DNA of 61,901 nucleotides from Sphaerisporangium sp. (lineage in GTDB: Bacteria; Actinomycetota; Actinomycetes; Streptosporangiales; Streptosporangiaceae): contig JAOPYI010000111.1 in the NCBI GenBank assembly GCA_025964675.1, forward strand, positions 1 to 61,901, read 5' to 3'. Both the position numbers and the translations under genes were made by a program. The first letter of the stretch is position 1, and each line of letters opens with the position of its first letter. Shown one piece after another: positions 1 through 8,155 of this stretch. Under the pieces are notes generated by a model that was given only the letters and a program-made list of their open reading frames with translations, had not been told where the DNA came from and searched no databases.

Positions 1-989
1 AGCTCGGCGCGGACGTCGACGGGTAGCCTCTCGCCGTCGTTCGCGAGCTGCTCCTCGGCGAAGAGACCGGCCTCGATGCGCTTGGCCAGCTCGACCTCCT
101 GCTCGGCGTTGAGGAGGGGGACCTTGCCGATCTGCTTGAGGTAGTCCTTCACCGGGTCGGCGGTGGCTCCGGCGGCGGCGACCTGCGCAACGGGCGCGTC
201 GTCGTCGTCATCGGAGAGGATCAGGACCTCGTCGTCGCTCTGGACCTCGACGCCGGGCTTGGTCTCCTCCTCGACCTCGACCTCCACCTCGGCTTCCGCC
301 TCCACCTCGACCTCCACCTCAGGCCCTACGGCCTCGGCCGGCTCGGTGTCGGCCTCGGCCTCCACCTCCACGTCGATGTCGAGATCAAGGTCCTCCAGCT
401 CGATGTCGCCCTCGATGTCGATCTCCTCGTCGTCCTCGGAGGCGACCTTGGGCTTTGTTTCGATCTTTGACGATGGCGACGCGGGCACGGCGACCTCCGG
501 CTTGGCCTTCTTGGCGAGGGCGGCAGGGGTTGCGACCTTGGCGGGAGCGCCAGGGGCTGATGCGGCCTTCTTCGCCGGCGCGGCCTTCTTGGCCACGGGC
601 TTCTTGGCAGCCGGCTTCTCAGCCGGCGCCGAGGCCTCGCCCCCGGCACCGCTCACCACGGCCGTGACGGTATCGGGCTGCTCCTTGGCCGCCGCGGTGG
701 CGGTCTTTGTCTTCTTCACGGGGGCGGCGGCGGTGCGACGCTTGGCCGGGCCACGAGACCTCTTGGGCGCCGCCGAGTCCGCAGCGGTCACCACGACGGT
801 CACACCCTCTTTGCTGAGGTTCCGCAGGAACCCAGCGGCGTGCGACATCGGGATGTCCGCCTCCTCGAAGGCCTTACGGACATCCTCAGACTCGAGGAAA
901 CCCTGCGAGCGCCCACGCTCGATGAGCCGCTGAATGACGGGCTCGTTCAGCTCAGACGGCTTCGAGCGAGTCGAACTTGCAGGCGACAC
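1..989 (-). CDS. rpoD: Principal RNA polymerase sigma factor (HrdB/SigA type), N-terminal part
   Basis: The visible 329 codons are the N-terminus of a primary sigma-70 factor, which directs core RNA polymerase to housekeeping promoters; the gene runs off the left edge. From the start there is a short helical region, then a Lys/Ala/Pro-rich stretch (about residues 80-165), then a very acidic Glu/Asp-Val repeat stretch (about 170-265). The start of sigma region 1.2 follows: [20 protein letters not shown] then [17 protein letters not shown]. This layout is typical of actinomycete HrdB/SigA proteins. I chose the GTG at 989 because GAGAGG lies just upstream; an ATG further upstream is in another frame. 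Regions 2-4, which recognise -10 and -35 elements, are outside the window. Confidence 0.92.
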   Translation of the reverse strand, partial: MSPASSTRSKPSELNEPVIQRLIERGRSQGFLESEDVRKAFEEADIPMSHAAGFLRNLSKEGVTVVVTAADSAAPKRSRGPAKRRTAAAPVKKTKTATAAAKEQPDTVTAVVSGAGGEASAPAEKPAAKKPVAKKAAPAKKAASAPGAPAKVATPAALAKKAKPEVAVPASPSSKIETKPKVASEDDEEIDIEGDIELEDLDLDIDVEVEAEADTEPAEAVGPEVEVEVEAEAEVEVEVEEETKPGVEVQSDDEVLILSDDDDDAPVAQVAAAGATADPVKDYLKQIGKVPLLNAEQEVELAKRIEAGLFAEEQLANDGERLPVDVRAE

Positions 990-1226
990 GAACACCTCTC
1001 GAACGAACGCATGGTGAGAATGGACCCAGGTGCCCGCTAGGGGCGCTTGCTTCTTTTCGGTGGAGGGCCGTGCGAACCGCGACGTACCTGCCGAGCATTC
1101 TGGCATGACCCCGCTGTCCATACGGCCGCCTCACAGCGGTTGCCCTCCACCCTAGGCCGACCGGAACAGTAGTGCGTACGGAAGCGGGTCACCGATACCC
1201 GAAAGCAACCGTTATGACTGTTTCAT
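990..1226. other. Intergenic gap between sigma factor and phosphatase gene
   Basis: About 240 bp hold the 5' leader and presumably the promoter of the leftward sigma-factor gene, plus the 3' end of the leftward phosphatase gene. I see no convincing promoter hexamers, RNA gene or terminator hairpin. Confidence 0.4.
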
Positions 1227-3326
1227 TCAGTCACTCTTTGTGGCGGCAGGCACGTGGACGGCGAGCACCGTGACGTCATCGTCCTGCTCATACCCCGCCA
1301 GCATCCGATCCACCAGGAAGTCAAGCAACATATGAGGATTTCCTAGGACTTCAGGGGGCGCTTCGCCGACGACAGAACAAAGTTCCGCCAGTCCGGCGTC
1401 GAGTCCCCGCTTGCGGTTCTCCACGAGACCGTCCGAGTAGAGCACCGCCGTGTGACCCGGCGGGACGCAGAATCGGAACTGCTTGCGGATCGTCGGCCAG
1501 CCGAGCGGGGTGCCGGGCTCGCCCTCGGACAGGACCGCCGTGCCCTGCGGCGACACCAGCAGGGGCGGCGGGTGGCCGGCCAGCGCGAGGGTGCCCTCGC
1601 CCGTGCCGGGCTCGACGACCATGTACGCCAGGGTCGTGACCTGCTCTTCGTCCTCGGTGGCGTCGAACACCCGGTCAAGGCCGGTGAGCACTGCGGCGGG
1701 CGGCGGGTTGGTGAGGGCCAGGGCGCGCATGGCGTTGCGGATGCGACCCATGCCCGCGGCGGCCTTGACGCCCTTGCCCATGACGTCGCCGACGACGGCC
1801 GCCACGCGGGCGTCCTGCAGGACGAACGCGTCGTACCAGTCACCGCCGACCTGGACGTGCCTGCTGCCCGAGCGGAAACGCTGCGCCAGGACCAGGCCGG
1901 GGATCACCGGCAGGCGGTCGGGCAGAAGGCTTCGCTGGAGCGTCTCGGCGGTGCGGTGCTCGCGCTCGAACAGCGTCGCTCGCTCCACAGCCAGCGCGCA
2001 CTGCCCGGCCAGGGCCTCCAGGAAGACGCCGTCCTCCTGCGAGATCTTCTGTGGCCGGGTGAAGGCGAACCGGAGTGCGCCTAGCGCCCGCCCCGCGGCC
2101 AGCAGCGGCAGGCCCACCCAGGCCCGCTCGTCGCTGTGGGCCAGGAAGCCCGAGATCACCGCCTCGTCGCCGCCCGCCTCCACGAGCTGGGCCCGGAGGC
2201 TCTCCGGCGACTCGGCGAACACGGGCCTGCGGCTGTTGACAGCCATTGTCATCACGCTGGACTGCGAGAGCGGGATCTCCTCGCCGGGCGCCCCGGGAAC
2301 ATCGGGAAGACCGCCGTTGTTGGTGAGCTTCAGCGCGGCCCGGTCGGGGTCGAGAAGGGCGACGGCCGACCTGTCGGCGGCCAGGGCTGTGCGGCCGACG
2401 TCGATGATGACCTGCACGACCTGCTCCACCGTGAGAGCCTCGGCGAGCACCGCGGTCGCGCCCTGGAGCCTCGCCGTGCGCAGGGCCGCGGCGCCGAGCT
2501 GGTCGGTCAGGCGGCCCCGCATCTCCTCGGCCTCGCGCTGCGGCGTGACGTCGCTGTTGGCGCCCACCCACTCGATGACCCGGGAGTGCCGGATGATCGG
2601 GACTGCGCGCACCTCGAAGTGGCGGTAACCGCTTGCCCGGGTGCGGACGCGATAGCTCCACTCGAACAGCGTGCGGCCGCGCAGGGCCTCCCGCCAGGCC
2701 TCGTCGGCGGCCGGGCGGTCGTCGGGGTGCACGGCCTCCAGCCATCCGTGGGCGAAATATTCTTCCAGGCTCTGGCCGGTGATGGCGCGCCACTGCGGGG
2801 CGTCCTCGATCACGGCGCCGGTGGGCGAGGTGATCCACACCAGCTGCTGCTGGGACTCGACCAGCGAGCGGTAGCGCTCCTCGCTGCGGCGCAGCTCCTC
2901 TTCTGTGACCTGGCGCTCGGTGACGTCCACGCCGAAAAGGGCCACCCCGGCGACCGCGCCCTTGTCACCGTGGATGGGATAGAACGACAAGGTCCAGTGG
3001 CGCAGCTCACCGGTGGTGGACATGCTGCGGTAACGCTGGTCGCCGTTGGCGACCGCGCGGTGCTCCTCCACGACCCTGCGCAGGGCCGCGTCGATCAGGG
3101 CGGAAAGGTCGGCGGAGAGGATCTCGGACGCCGTGTGGCCGACGTGATCTTCGGCGGCCACACCGCTGACGTCGGCGAAGCTCTGGTTCACCCGGCGGAA
3201 CCTGCCGGCCGTGTCGAAGAACGCGAAGGCGAACGGCGCCTCCGCGAGCAGGCCCTGGAACAGGGCGGGGTCTGAGATGTCCACACCCGACTCCCGGGGA
3301 CGGGGCACGGAGGTTTCGGCGCTCAT
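1227..3326 (-). CDS. PAS-PAS-GAF-PP2C (SpoIIE-type) serine phosphatase
   Basis: A 699-aa cytoplasmic signalling phosphatase. Two PAS domains (about residues 15-130 and 140-260) are followed by a GAF domain (about 285-450) and a C-terminal PP2C/SpoIIE catalytic domain (about 475-690). Metal-binding phosphatase motifs are visible: VGGDWYDAF, GDVMGKG, AGHPPPLL, YSDGLVE and DDDVTVLAV. Such proteins dephosphorylate anti-anti-sigma factors in actinomycete stress and development pathways. No HATPase kinase domain is fused at the C-terminus, unlike many Streptomyces relatives. The ATG at 3326 has GGAGG about 8 nt upstream and is preferred over an in-frame start 42 nt earlier. No partner anti-sigma gene is adjacent, so the target is unknown. 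Confidence 0.9.
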   Translation of the reverse strand: MSAETSVPRPRESGVDISDPALFQGLLAEAPFAFAFFDTAGRFRRVNQSFADVSGVAAEDHVGHTASEILSADLSALIDAALRRVVEEHRAVANGDQRYRSMSTTGELRHWTLSFYPIHGDKGAVAGVALFGVDVTERQVTEEELRRSEERYRSLVESQQQLVWITSPTGAVIEDAPQWRAITGQSLEEYFAHGWLEAVHPDDRPAADEAWREALRGRTLFEWSYRVRTRASGYRHFEVRAVPIIRHSRVIEWVGANSDVTPQREAEEMRGRLTDQLGAAALRTARLQGATAVLAEALTVEQVVQVIIDVGRTALAADRSAVALLDPDRAALKLTNNGGLPDVPGAPGEEIPLSQSSVMTMAVNSRRPVFAESPESLRAQLVEAGGDEAVISGFLAHSDERAWVGLPLLAAGRALGALRFAFTRPQKISQEDGVFLEALAGQCALAVERATLFEREHRTAETLQRSLLPDRLPVIPGLVLAQRFRSGSRHVQVGGDWYDAFVLQDARVAAVVGDVMGKGVKAAAGMGRIRNAMRALALTNPPPAAVLTGLDRVFDATEDEEQVTTLAYMVVEPGTGEGTLALAGHPPPLLVSPQGTAVLSEGEPGTPLGWPTIRKQFRFCVPPGHTAVLYSDGLVENRKRGLDAGLAELCSVVGEAPPEVLGNPHMLLDFLVDRMLAGYEQDDDVTVLAVHVPAATKSD

Positions 3327-3368
3327 GGTCGGCACCTCCGTCGCGTGCCAGGGTCTCCCACGAGGCAC

Positions 3369-4221
3369 ATCTCCATAACTGTGATTGGTAGCGCAGAATC
3401 TGCGTTACATCATCGGCGATGGGCACGCGCGGACGGAAGCCCCGGCCGCGATGCGGTCAACGCATCCTGTCAAAAACGCGCCGCGGTGTGCAGCAAGATC
3501 AGCCGGCTTGCTCGGCGCCGGCTTCGTGGTCTCCTCGGTCTCCGTCACCTCGGCCAAGCCTTCACCTTCCGCCGTCTCGGACCCGAACGGTACCGCTTCG
3601 TGCCTTGCGGCACAGCACGTCCGGGACCCGGACCCGCTTGGAACCAGCTTCCCACAGGAGCGGCCGTGTGGTGCCGGATGTGCGCAACCCCTACAGGACA
3701 AGGGGTTGACACCTCAGCGATACAAGATGGAATGGGTACGCACGCTCCCTCAGAGCCTGGTCCGGGGGATGGATCTCCCCCGGCTCACCGGAGGATGCGA
3801 ACCGCCCATGCCTGTTCTTGCAACCCGTTTCATCGGGGGAACCGCCGAACCTCGAGCGACCCGACTGTGCACGGACCACTCGCGACCGGCCGGACCCCGA
3901 GAGCTCAGCGCACGCCTTTCCGAGGAGTTCCTCACCGTGCCCGTCAACAGCGTGGACCGGTGCGTGGAGGATGTGTGGGCGTGCGTCGCCCACCTCGGCG
4001 TCGACGTCACCACCGACGTCGTCGAGCGCATCGCCCGCGAACACCTGCTCGCATTGGCCTGCTCGGCACCCCTCTTCGACCCTCCCGGATGACTCCTCAC
4101 CACTCCTGACGCCCGCGCGTCCCGGCTCGACCGGGATGGTCTCCCACAGATCATCCCGGCGAAGCCTGACGGGGTCCTTAGGCCAGGCTGTTCAAGGCTT
4201 CTCGCCTTGTGGGCCCTTACG
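3369..4221. other. Gene-poor stretch upstream of the repeat array
   Basis: Roughly 850 bp with no recognisable gene apart from the small candidate at 3937-4092. Longer open frames exist on both strands (for example plus-strand 3385-4092), but their third-position GC looks too mixed for this genome and their translations resemble nothing I know. A TTGACA occurs at 3704-3709 but no good -10 follows at normal spacing. The stretch presumably carries the promoter of the leftward phosphatase gene. Confidence 0.4.
3937..4092 (+). CDS. Small hypothetical protein (51 aa)
   Basis: A possible 51-residue protein starting at GTG 3937, with GAGGAG about 9 nt upstream. The translation is a plausible compact helical protein (VNSVDRCVEDVWACVAHLGV, then VVERIAREHLLALAC) with GC-rich third positions, unlike the sequence further upstream in the same frame. 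It contains three cysteines and no known motif. It sits alone between the leftward phosphatase and the rightward gene at 4402, upstream of the repeat array. No function can be proposed; it could be a chance frame. Confidence 0.4.
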   Translation: MPVNSVDRCVEDVWACVAHLGVDVTTDVVERIAREHLLALACSAPLFDPPG

Positions 4222-4345
4222 GGTAACACAGATCGGTCCCGGCGGTGACACTCCCGGTGCCCGCGGGGTAACGGTCACATGGCCTCGCGGGTGACAGTCA
4301 CATGGTCACGCGGGTAACAGTCGGGCTTCACCGGTAACAGCGGGG
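4222..4345. repeat. Array of six degenerate ~23-bp direct repeats
   Basis: The hexamer GGTAAC or GGTGAC recurs at 4222, 4244, 4267, 4290, 4313 and 4333, giving spacings of 22, 23, 23, 23 and 20 bp. The central copies share more: roughly CGCGGGTRACRGTCACATGG. The array ends about 60 bp before the GTG start at 4402, so it could be a multi-site operator for that gene. An iteron-like or decaying repeat is the alternative. Confidence 0.6.
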
Positions 4346-4401
4346 TCACCAGGCGGCGTTCCGTGCACCGTTTGGGCCCGGAATGCGAGAAGGTAAGGGG
4401 C

Positions 4402-6300
4402 GTGAGCCGCCGACGACGACGAGACCCCCGGGGCACCCAGCCACCGGACGACGTGTTCGCGGAGATGCTCCAGGCGGCCCGCGAGCTGCTCGCCGTGCGC
4501 ACTCCGCTGGACGCGGAACTGATGGTCTCCGACATGCTCGGCGGGTGGTGGGGCCGCCGGTTGCGCCGTGGGGACGTAGAGGAGTTCCTCGGCGAGGGCC
4601 TGGTCGACTACGCCGCCAAGGCCGGCACGCCCGCCGCGCTCACCCTGCTGGTCGCCGTGGCCTACCTCGGCACCGCCCGGCAGGCCGCGAAAGCAGAGGG
4701 CGCCGCGCTGGCGCTGATGGAGTCCGACGTGGCGAGGCCGCGATGGGCCGAGCGCGTTGGAGCGGTCAAACCCCAGGGCTGCTACGTCTCCAGGGACGCC
4801 TACGGCGACCAGGACACCGTGGTGTGCACCTTCGGCTACCGGAGAAGCCCCGTGCGCCCGGCCACCCAGAGCAGGCCCGCTCCGGCGTCCACCGACCCGG
4901 CATCCCCGGCTTCTGGACGGGACGCGGCCGGACACCGTTCGGGCACCAACGGGCACGACGGGGCTGACGATCCCTCAGCCCACGGGCACGCCGCGGCCAG
5001 TGATGCCGAAGCGCATACCGCGGCCGGTGGAGCCCCGGCGAGTCGGCGCGACCGGGCCGGTGGTTGCGCGGCCCACAGGCACGGCGTGGCCGGTGGTCCG
5101 GCCGCGAGAGGGCCTGAGGCTCCTGAAGGCCCCGGCGGGGTGGGCGGTGACGTGGAGGCCACGCGCCCCCCGGAGCATCCCGAGGACGCGCACGCCCTGG
5201 TGGTGATCGTCGATTACAACATGCGGGGCATGGCCCGGGACGCGTGGGTCTCCTCCCAGGTCGACGAGCTGCTCGAGAAGGCCAGCGTGGAGGCGGCGGG
5301 CAATCCCATGCTGCGCTTCGAGGAGCTCGAGCCGCAGCAGGCCAGGGCGCTCCTGGAGTTCGCCATGAAGGCCACGACGGAGTCCCTCGGCCGCAAGTCG
5401 CCCAAGCTCGTCAGCGACAGCTACAGCGCCTACCACGCCTTCGCCAGGTCGCGGATCAAGGCGCTGCCTCCGGGCCGCAAGCGCCCCGCCCCGCTTTTCA
5501 GCGAGGCCCCGTACAGCCGCGACCGCCGCGCGATGCTCGCGGCGGAGTTCCTGGCCTCCGACGCGGCCGAGCATCTCTCCGACCCTTCGGCGGCGTCCAG
5601 GTGCGCCGATCACATCATCGACTACGGCTGCGATCAGGACTTCAACCGGCCGCTACGGGTGAGCCCGACCAAGTGCGAGACGTTCCTGCTCGACTGGCTG
5701 CCGCGCAAGGTCCTGCTCGGCCCCGCCGAGCAGGAGGCCATGCCTCACGTGCTGCTGTCGTGGGTGCGCTTCGCGGCTCCGAAGACCGGCCTGCCCGAAC
5801 AGGGCATCCGGGCGACGATCGACGCCGTCTGGGAGGCCGCTGGGCGCTTCACCGAGGCCTACCGCGACCCGACGACGTTCGGGCTGGACCGGTCGCTGGT
5901 CGAGCGACTGCTACCTGACGGCGACCTGTCGGCGCTGGCCCGGCGAGCCTTCGCCTTCCCGTTCCTGGAGGGAAGGCACGGCACCAACGACCTGTCGGCC
6001 CTCAACCCGGCCATGGACGCCGACCGCCGCATCCTGCTCGAGATCGACCACGCGGCCGAGCGTGATCGCGCCGACTACTCCGAGCACCTCGCCTGGCACG
6101 AAGAGATCGCCAAGCGGCTGTGGGACGGCGATCCCGAGCAGTTGTGGGAGGCCGCACAGCGCCTGCTCGACCTCGGCCACGACCGCCACGACGTGCTGCA
6201 CGTGCTCATGGAGATCGCGGAACGCATCGGCGACCACCCCGACGAACTGGCCGCCGCCCTTGACGACATCGCCGACATCCCCGACGAACCCCCGGTCTGA
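4402..6300 (+). CDS. Hypothetical protein with a low-complexity insert (632 aa)
   Basis: I do not recognise this family. The N-terminal part (about residues 10-147) is helical and resembles a conserved domain (AELMVSDMLGGWWGRRL, then CYVSRDAYGDQDTVVCTF). It is interrupted by about 115 residues of Ala/Gly/His/Arg/Pro low complexity (about 148-263). The conserved-looking sequence resumes at HALVVIVDYNMRGMARDAW and continues as a long helical protein ending in an acidic segment. No signal peptide, membrane segment or catalytic motif is evident. The GTG at 4402 follows a purine-rich AAGGTAAGGGG, and the first in-frame ATG 39 nt upstream has no better site. The gene stands alone between the repeat array and the converging importer operon. 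Confidence 0.8.
   Translation: MSRRRRRDPRGTQPPDDVFAEMLQAARELLAVRTPLDAELMVSDMLGGWWGRRLRRGDVEEFLGEGLVDYAAKAGTPAALTLLVAVAYLGTARQAAKAEGAALALMESDVARPRWAERVGAVKPQGCYVSRDAYGDQDTVVCTFGYRRSPVRPATQSRPAPASTDPASPASGRDAAGHRSGTNGHDGADDPSAHGHAAASDAEAHTAAGGAPASRRDRAGGCAAHRHGVAGGPAARGPEAPEGPGGVGGDVEATRPPEHPEDAHALVVIVDYNMRGMARDAWVSSQVDELLEKASVEAAGNPMLRFEELEPQQARALLEFAMKATTESLGRKSPKLVSDSYSAYHAFARSRIKALPPGRKRPAPLFSEAPYSRDRRAMLAAEFLASDAAEHLSDPSAASRCADHIIDYGCDQDFNRPLRVSPTKCETFLLDWLPRKVLLGPAEQEAMPHVLLSWVRFAAPKTGLPEQGIRATIDAVWEAAGRFTEAYRDPTTFGLDRSLVERLLPDGDLSALARRAFAFPFLEGRHGTNDLSALNPAMDADRRILLEIDHAAERDRADYSEHLAWHEEIAKRLWDGDPEQLWEAAQRLLDLGHDRHDVLHVLMEIAERIGDHPDELAAALDDIADIPDEPPV
4843..5190 (+). repeat. Coding minisatellite-like insert
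   Basis: Within the hypothetical gene at 4402, degenerate units of about 30-36 bp recur. The clearest pair begins CCCACGGGCACGCCGCGGCC at 4979 and CCCACAGGCACGGCGTGGCC at 5072, with weaker copies near 4945, 5013 and 5046. Read one frame off the gene they give a neat PTGTxxPVxP-like peptide repeat, whereas the gene's own frame gives shapeless low complexity. Confidence 0.5.
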
Positions 6301-6355
6301 TGGCGGACTTCCCGGACGAACGATCTCCGGATGACAGCTCACTGCGAAAGCGGGT

Positions 6356-8125
6356 TCAGCGGTAGAAGCCGATGTCGGCGTATTTCAGGGTGTAGAAGCC
6401 GGGGGCGCCGATGTTGGCGAGGGTTGCGTTGACTCCCCAGTTCTGGGGGCGCTGGTAGAGCGGGAGAACGTTGACCTCCTGCCAGATCAGCTTGTCCGCC
6501 TCGTTGGCGTCGCCCCGGGCCCGCACGAGGTTGAGGTCGGATGACGCCTTCTTCATCGCCGTGTCGATCGCGGGGCTGCCCGACCTGCCGAAGTTGGCGT
6601 TCCACTGGATCTTGCCGTCGGATCCCTTCATGCCGCCGGCGTACGTGCCGTAGCTGCTCGAGACGGGGAACGGCGTGCCGATGTAGGAGAAGGGCGCGAT
6701 GTCGAAGTTGCCAGGAATGACGTACTTGGAGAAGAAGTCGTCGCTGGGGACGGACTGGATCGTGACCTTGACGCCGATCCGCTGCAGCATGGCCTGCGTG
6801 AGCTCGCCCTCCGCCTTGCTGAGCTGGAGGCCCGAAGGGATCACGAAGCGGAGGCTGAGCTCCTTGCCGGACTTGTAGCGGCTGGGGCTCGCCCTGTGCC
6901 AGCCCGCGGCGTCGAGCAACCGCTCCGCCCTGACCGGGTCGTACTTCCGCAGCTCGCCCGCGTTGTCCTGGTAACCGGCCTGGGTGTTCATGAAGAAGTG
7001 GTTGTCCAGGAGCGCGCTGTTCCAGTTGAGGCCCTGAAGGTCCGAGCGTGTGATCGCCTCGCGGTTGAGGCCGAGGACGATCGCCTGGCGGACCTTGACG
7101 TCGGAGAGCGCCGGACTGTCGCCGTTGAACGTGAAATGCCGGAAGTCGGGGCCCGCCGCCTGCCGGATCACGGCGCCCCGGGCGTTCCTGGCCCTGGCGT
7201 AGTCGGGCGCGGAGGGCCCGATGTCGAAGACGTCCAGCTCACCGTTGGTGAACGCGCCGACCAGAGCGTCCGTGCCCAGCGACCGATAAATGATCTTGTC
7301 GAGCTTGGCCCTGCCACCCCACCAGTTGTCGTCGCGGACGATCGTCGTCGTCTTCGCCGTCTGGTCGAACGAGCCGAACTTGAACGGGCCGGCGGTCACA
7401 GGGATCCTGTTCAGCCAGCTCATGTTGAACGTGTCGGGTGTCGCGTTCGTCGACTTCGGATAGAGCGGCCAGAAGAGCGACTGCCACTCGGAGAACGGGC
7501 TCTCGAAGGTGATGAGCACCTCGTAGTCGTCCCTGCCCCTGGCGACGCTCGCGATGTCCTGGTAGCCGGTCGTCGCCGCGACGTGGAAGTCGGGGTTCCT
7601 GCCGTTCAGCGCCTTCCACTGGGCTTCGTAGTCCTGCCAGGTGATCGGCTTGCCGTCCGACCACCGGGCCCGGCGGTTAAGCGTGTACGTGACGACCTGC
7701 CGGGGGCTGGTCTCCGTCACCCGGGCGTCGGTGACGTAGTCGGTGTTCGGCGTAGGCGTGGCCTTCTCGTCGGCGCGGAACGCGGCCGGCATGAGCGCGT
7801 CGACGACCTTCTTCACCTCAGCGAGGTTGCCGTCGACGTGGTTGAGGTTCCACTGGGTGGGGAACTCGGTGAGCCCCCAGCGGAGCGTGCCGCCCTCCTT
7901 GACCCTTTCGCGGGGCATCGGGTTGATGTCGAAGGCCTTGACGGCCGGTGGGGCGTGCCCTGCCGTACCACCCGGGCCGCCGCTCCCGCCGCCCCCGCAG
8001 GCCGTAAGGGCAAAGCACACGACGACGGCGGCCAGCAGACGCCCGCGGACTCTCACCGGCGAGGGCGCCCCGGCGCCGGCCCGAGTCTCCCCTAGGCCCG
8101 GCCTGCCCCTCCGGAGAACTGTCAC
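6356..8125 (-). CDS. Peptide-type ABC transporter substrate-binding lipoprotein (SBP family 5)
   Basis: A 589-aa extracytoplasmic solute-binding protein of the DppA/OppA family that would deliver oligopeptides or related ligands to the permease encoded upstream. A basic N-terminus and hydrophobic stretch end in the lipobox LTAC (about residues 41-44), followed by a Gly-rich linker. The rest has family-5 features such as the repeated ligand-lobe segments around WRTLNRRARWSDGKPITW-like sequence (here YTLNRRARWSDGKPI) and KVRQAIVLGLNREAI. The GTG at 8125 has GGGAGG a few nt upstream. It is the last gene of the operon, 30 bp after the fused ATPase. Substrate specificity cannot be read from sequence. 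Confidence 0.9.
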   Translation of the reverse strand: MTVLRRGRPGLGETRAGAGAPSPVRVRGRLLAAVVVCFALTACGGGGSGGPGGTAGHAPPAVKAFDINPMPRERVKEGGTLRWGLTEFPTQWNLNHVDGNLAEVKKVVDALMPAAFRADEKATPTPNTDYVTDARVTETSPRQVVTYTLNRRARWSDGKPITWQDYEAQWKALNGRNPDFHVAATTGYQDIASVARGRDDYEVLITFESPFSEWQSLFWPLYPKSTNATPDTFNMSWLNRIPVTAGPFKFGSFDQTAKTTTIVRDDNWWGGRAKLDKIIYRSLGTDALVGAFTNGELDVFDIGPSAPDYARARNARGAVIRQAAGPDFRHFTFNGDSPALSDVKVRQAIVLGLNREAITRSDLQGLNWNSALLDNHFFMNTQAGYQDNAGELRKYDPVRAERLLDAAGWHRASPSRYKSGKELSLRFVIPSGLQLSKAEGELTQAMLQRIGVKVTIQSVPSDDFFSKYVIPGNFDIAPFSYIGTPFPVSSSYGTYAGGMKGSDGKIQWNANFGRSGSPAIDTAMKKASSDLNLVRARGDANEADKLIWQEVNVLPLYQRPQNWGVNATLANIGAPGFYTLKYADIGFYR

Positions 8126-8155
8126 GTTTTCCTCCCTATTAATAGGTGTCGCCGG

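Noticed and set aside
163-933. Plus-strand 256-residue Ser/Thr-rich frame
   Set aside because: It is the complement of the acidic and Lys/Ala-rich sigma-factor codons.
3385-3936. Plus-strand frame upstream of the small 51-aa candidate
   Set aside because: Third-position base use is mixed and the translation resembles no protein; only the 3' part from 3937 is kept.
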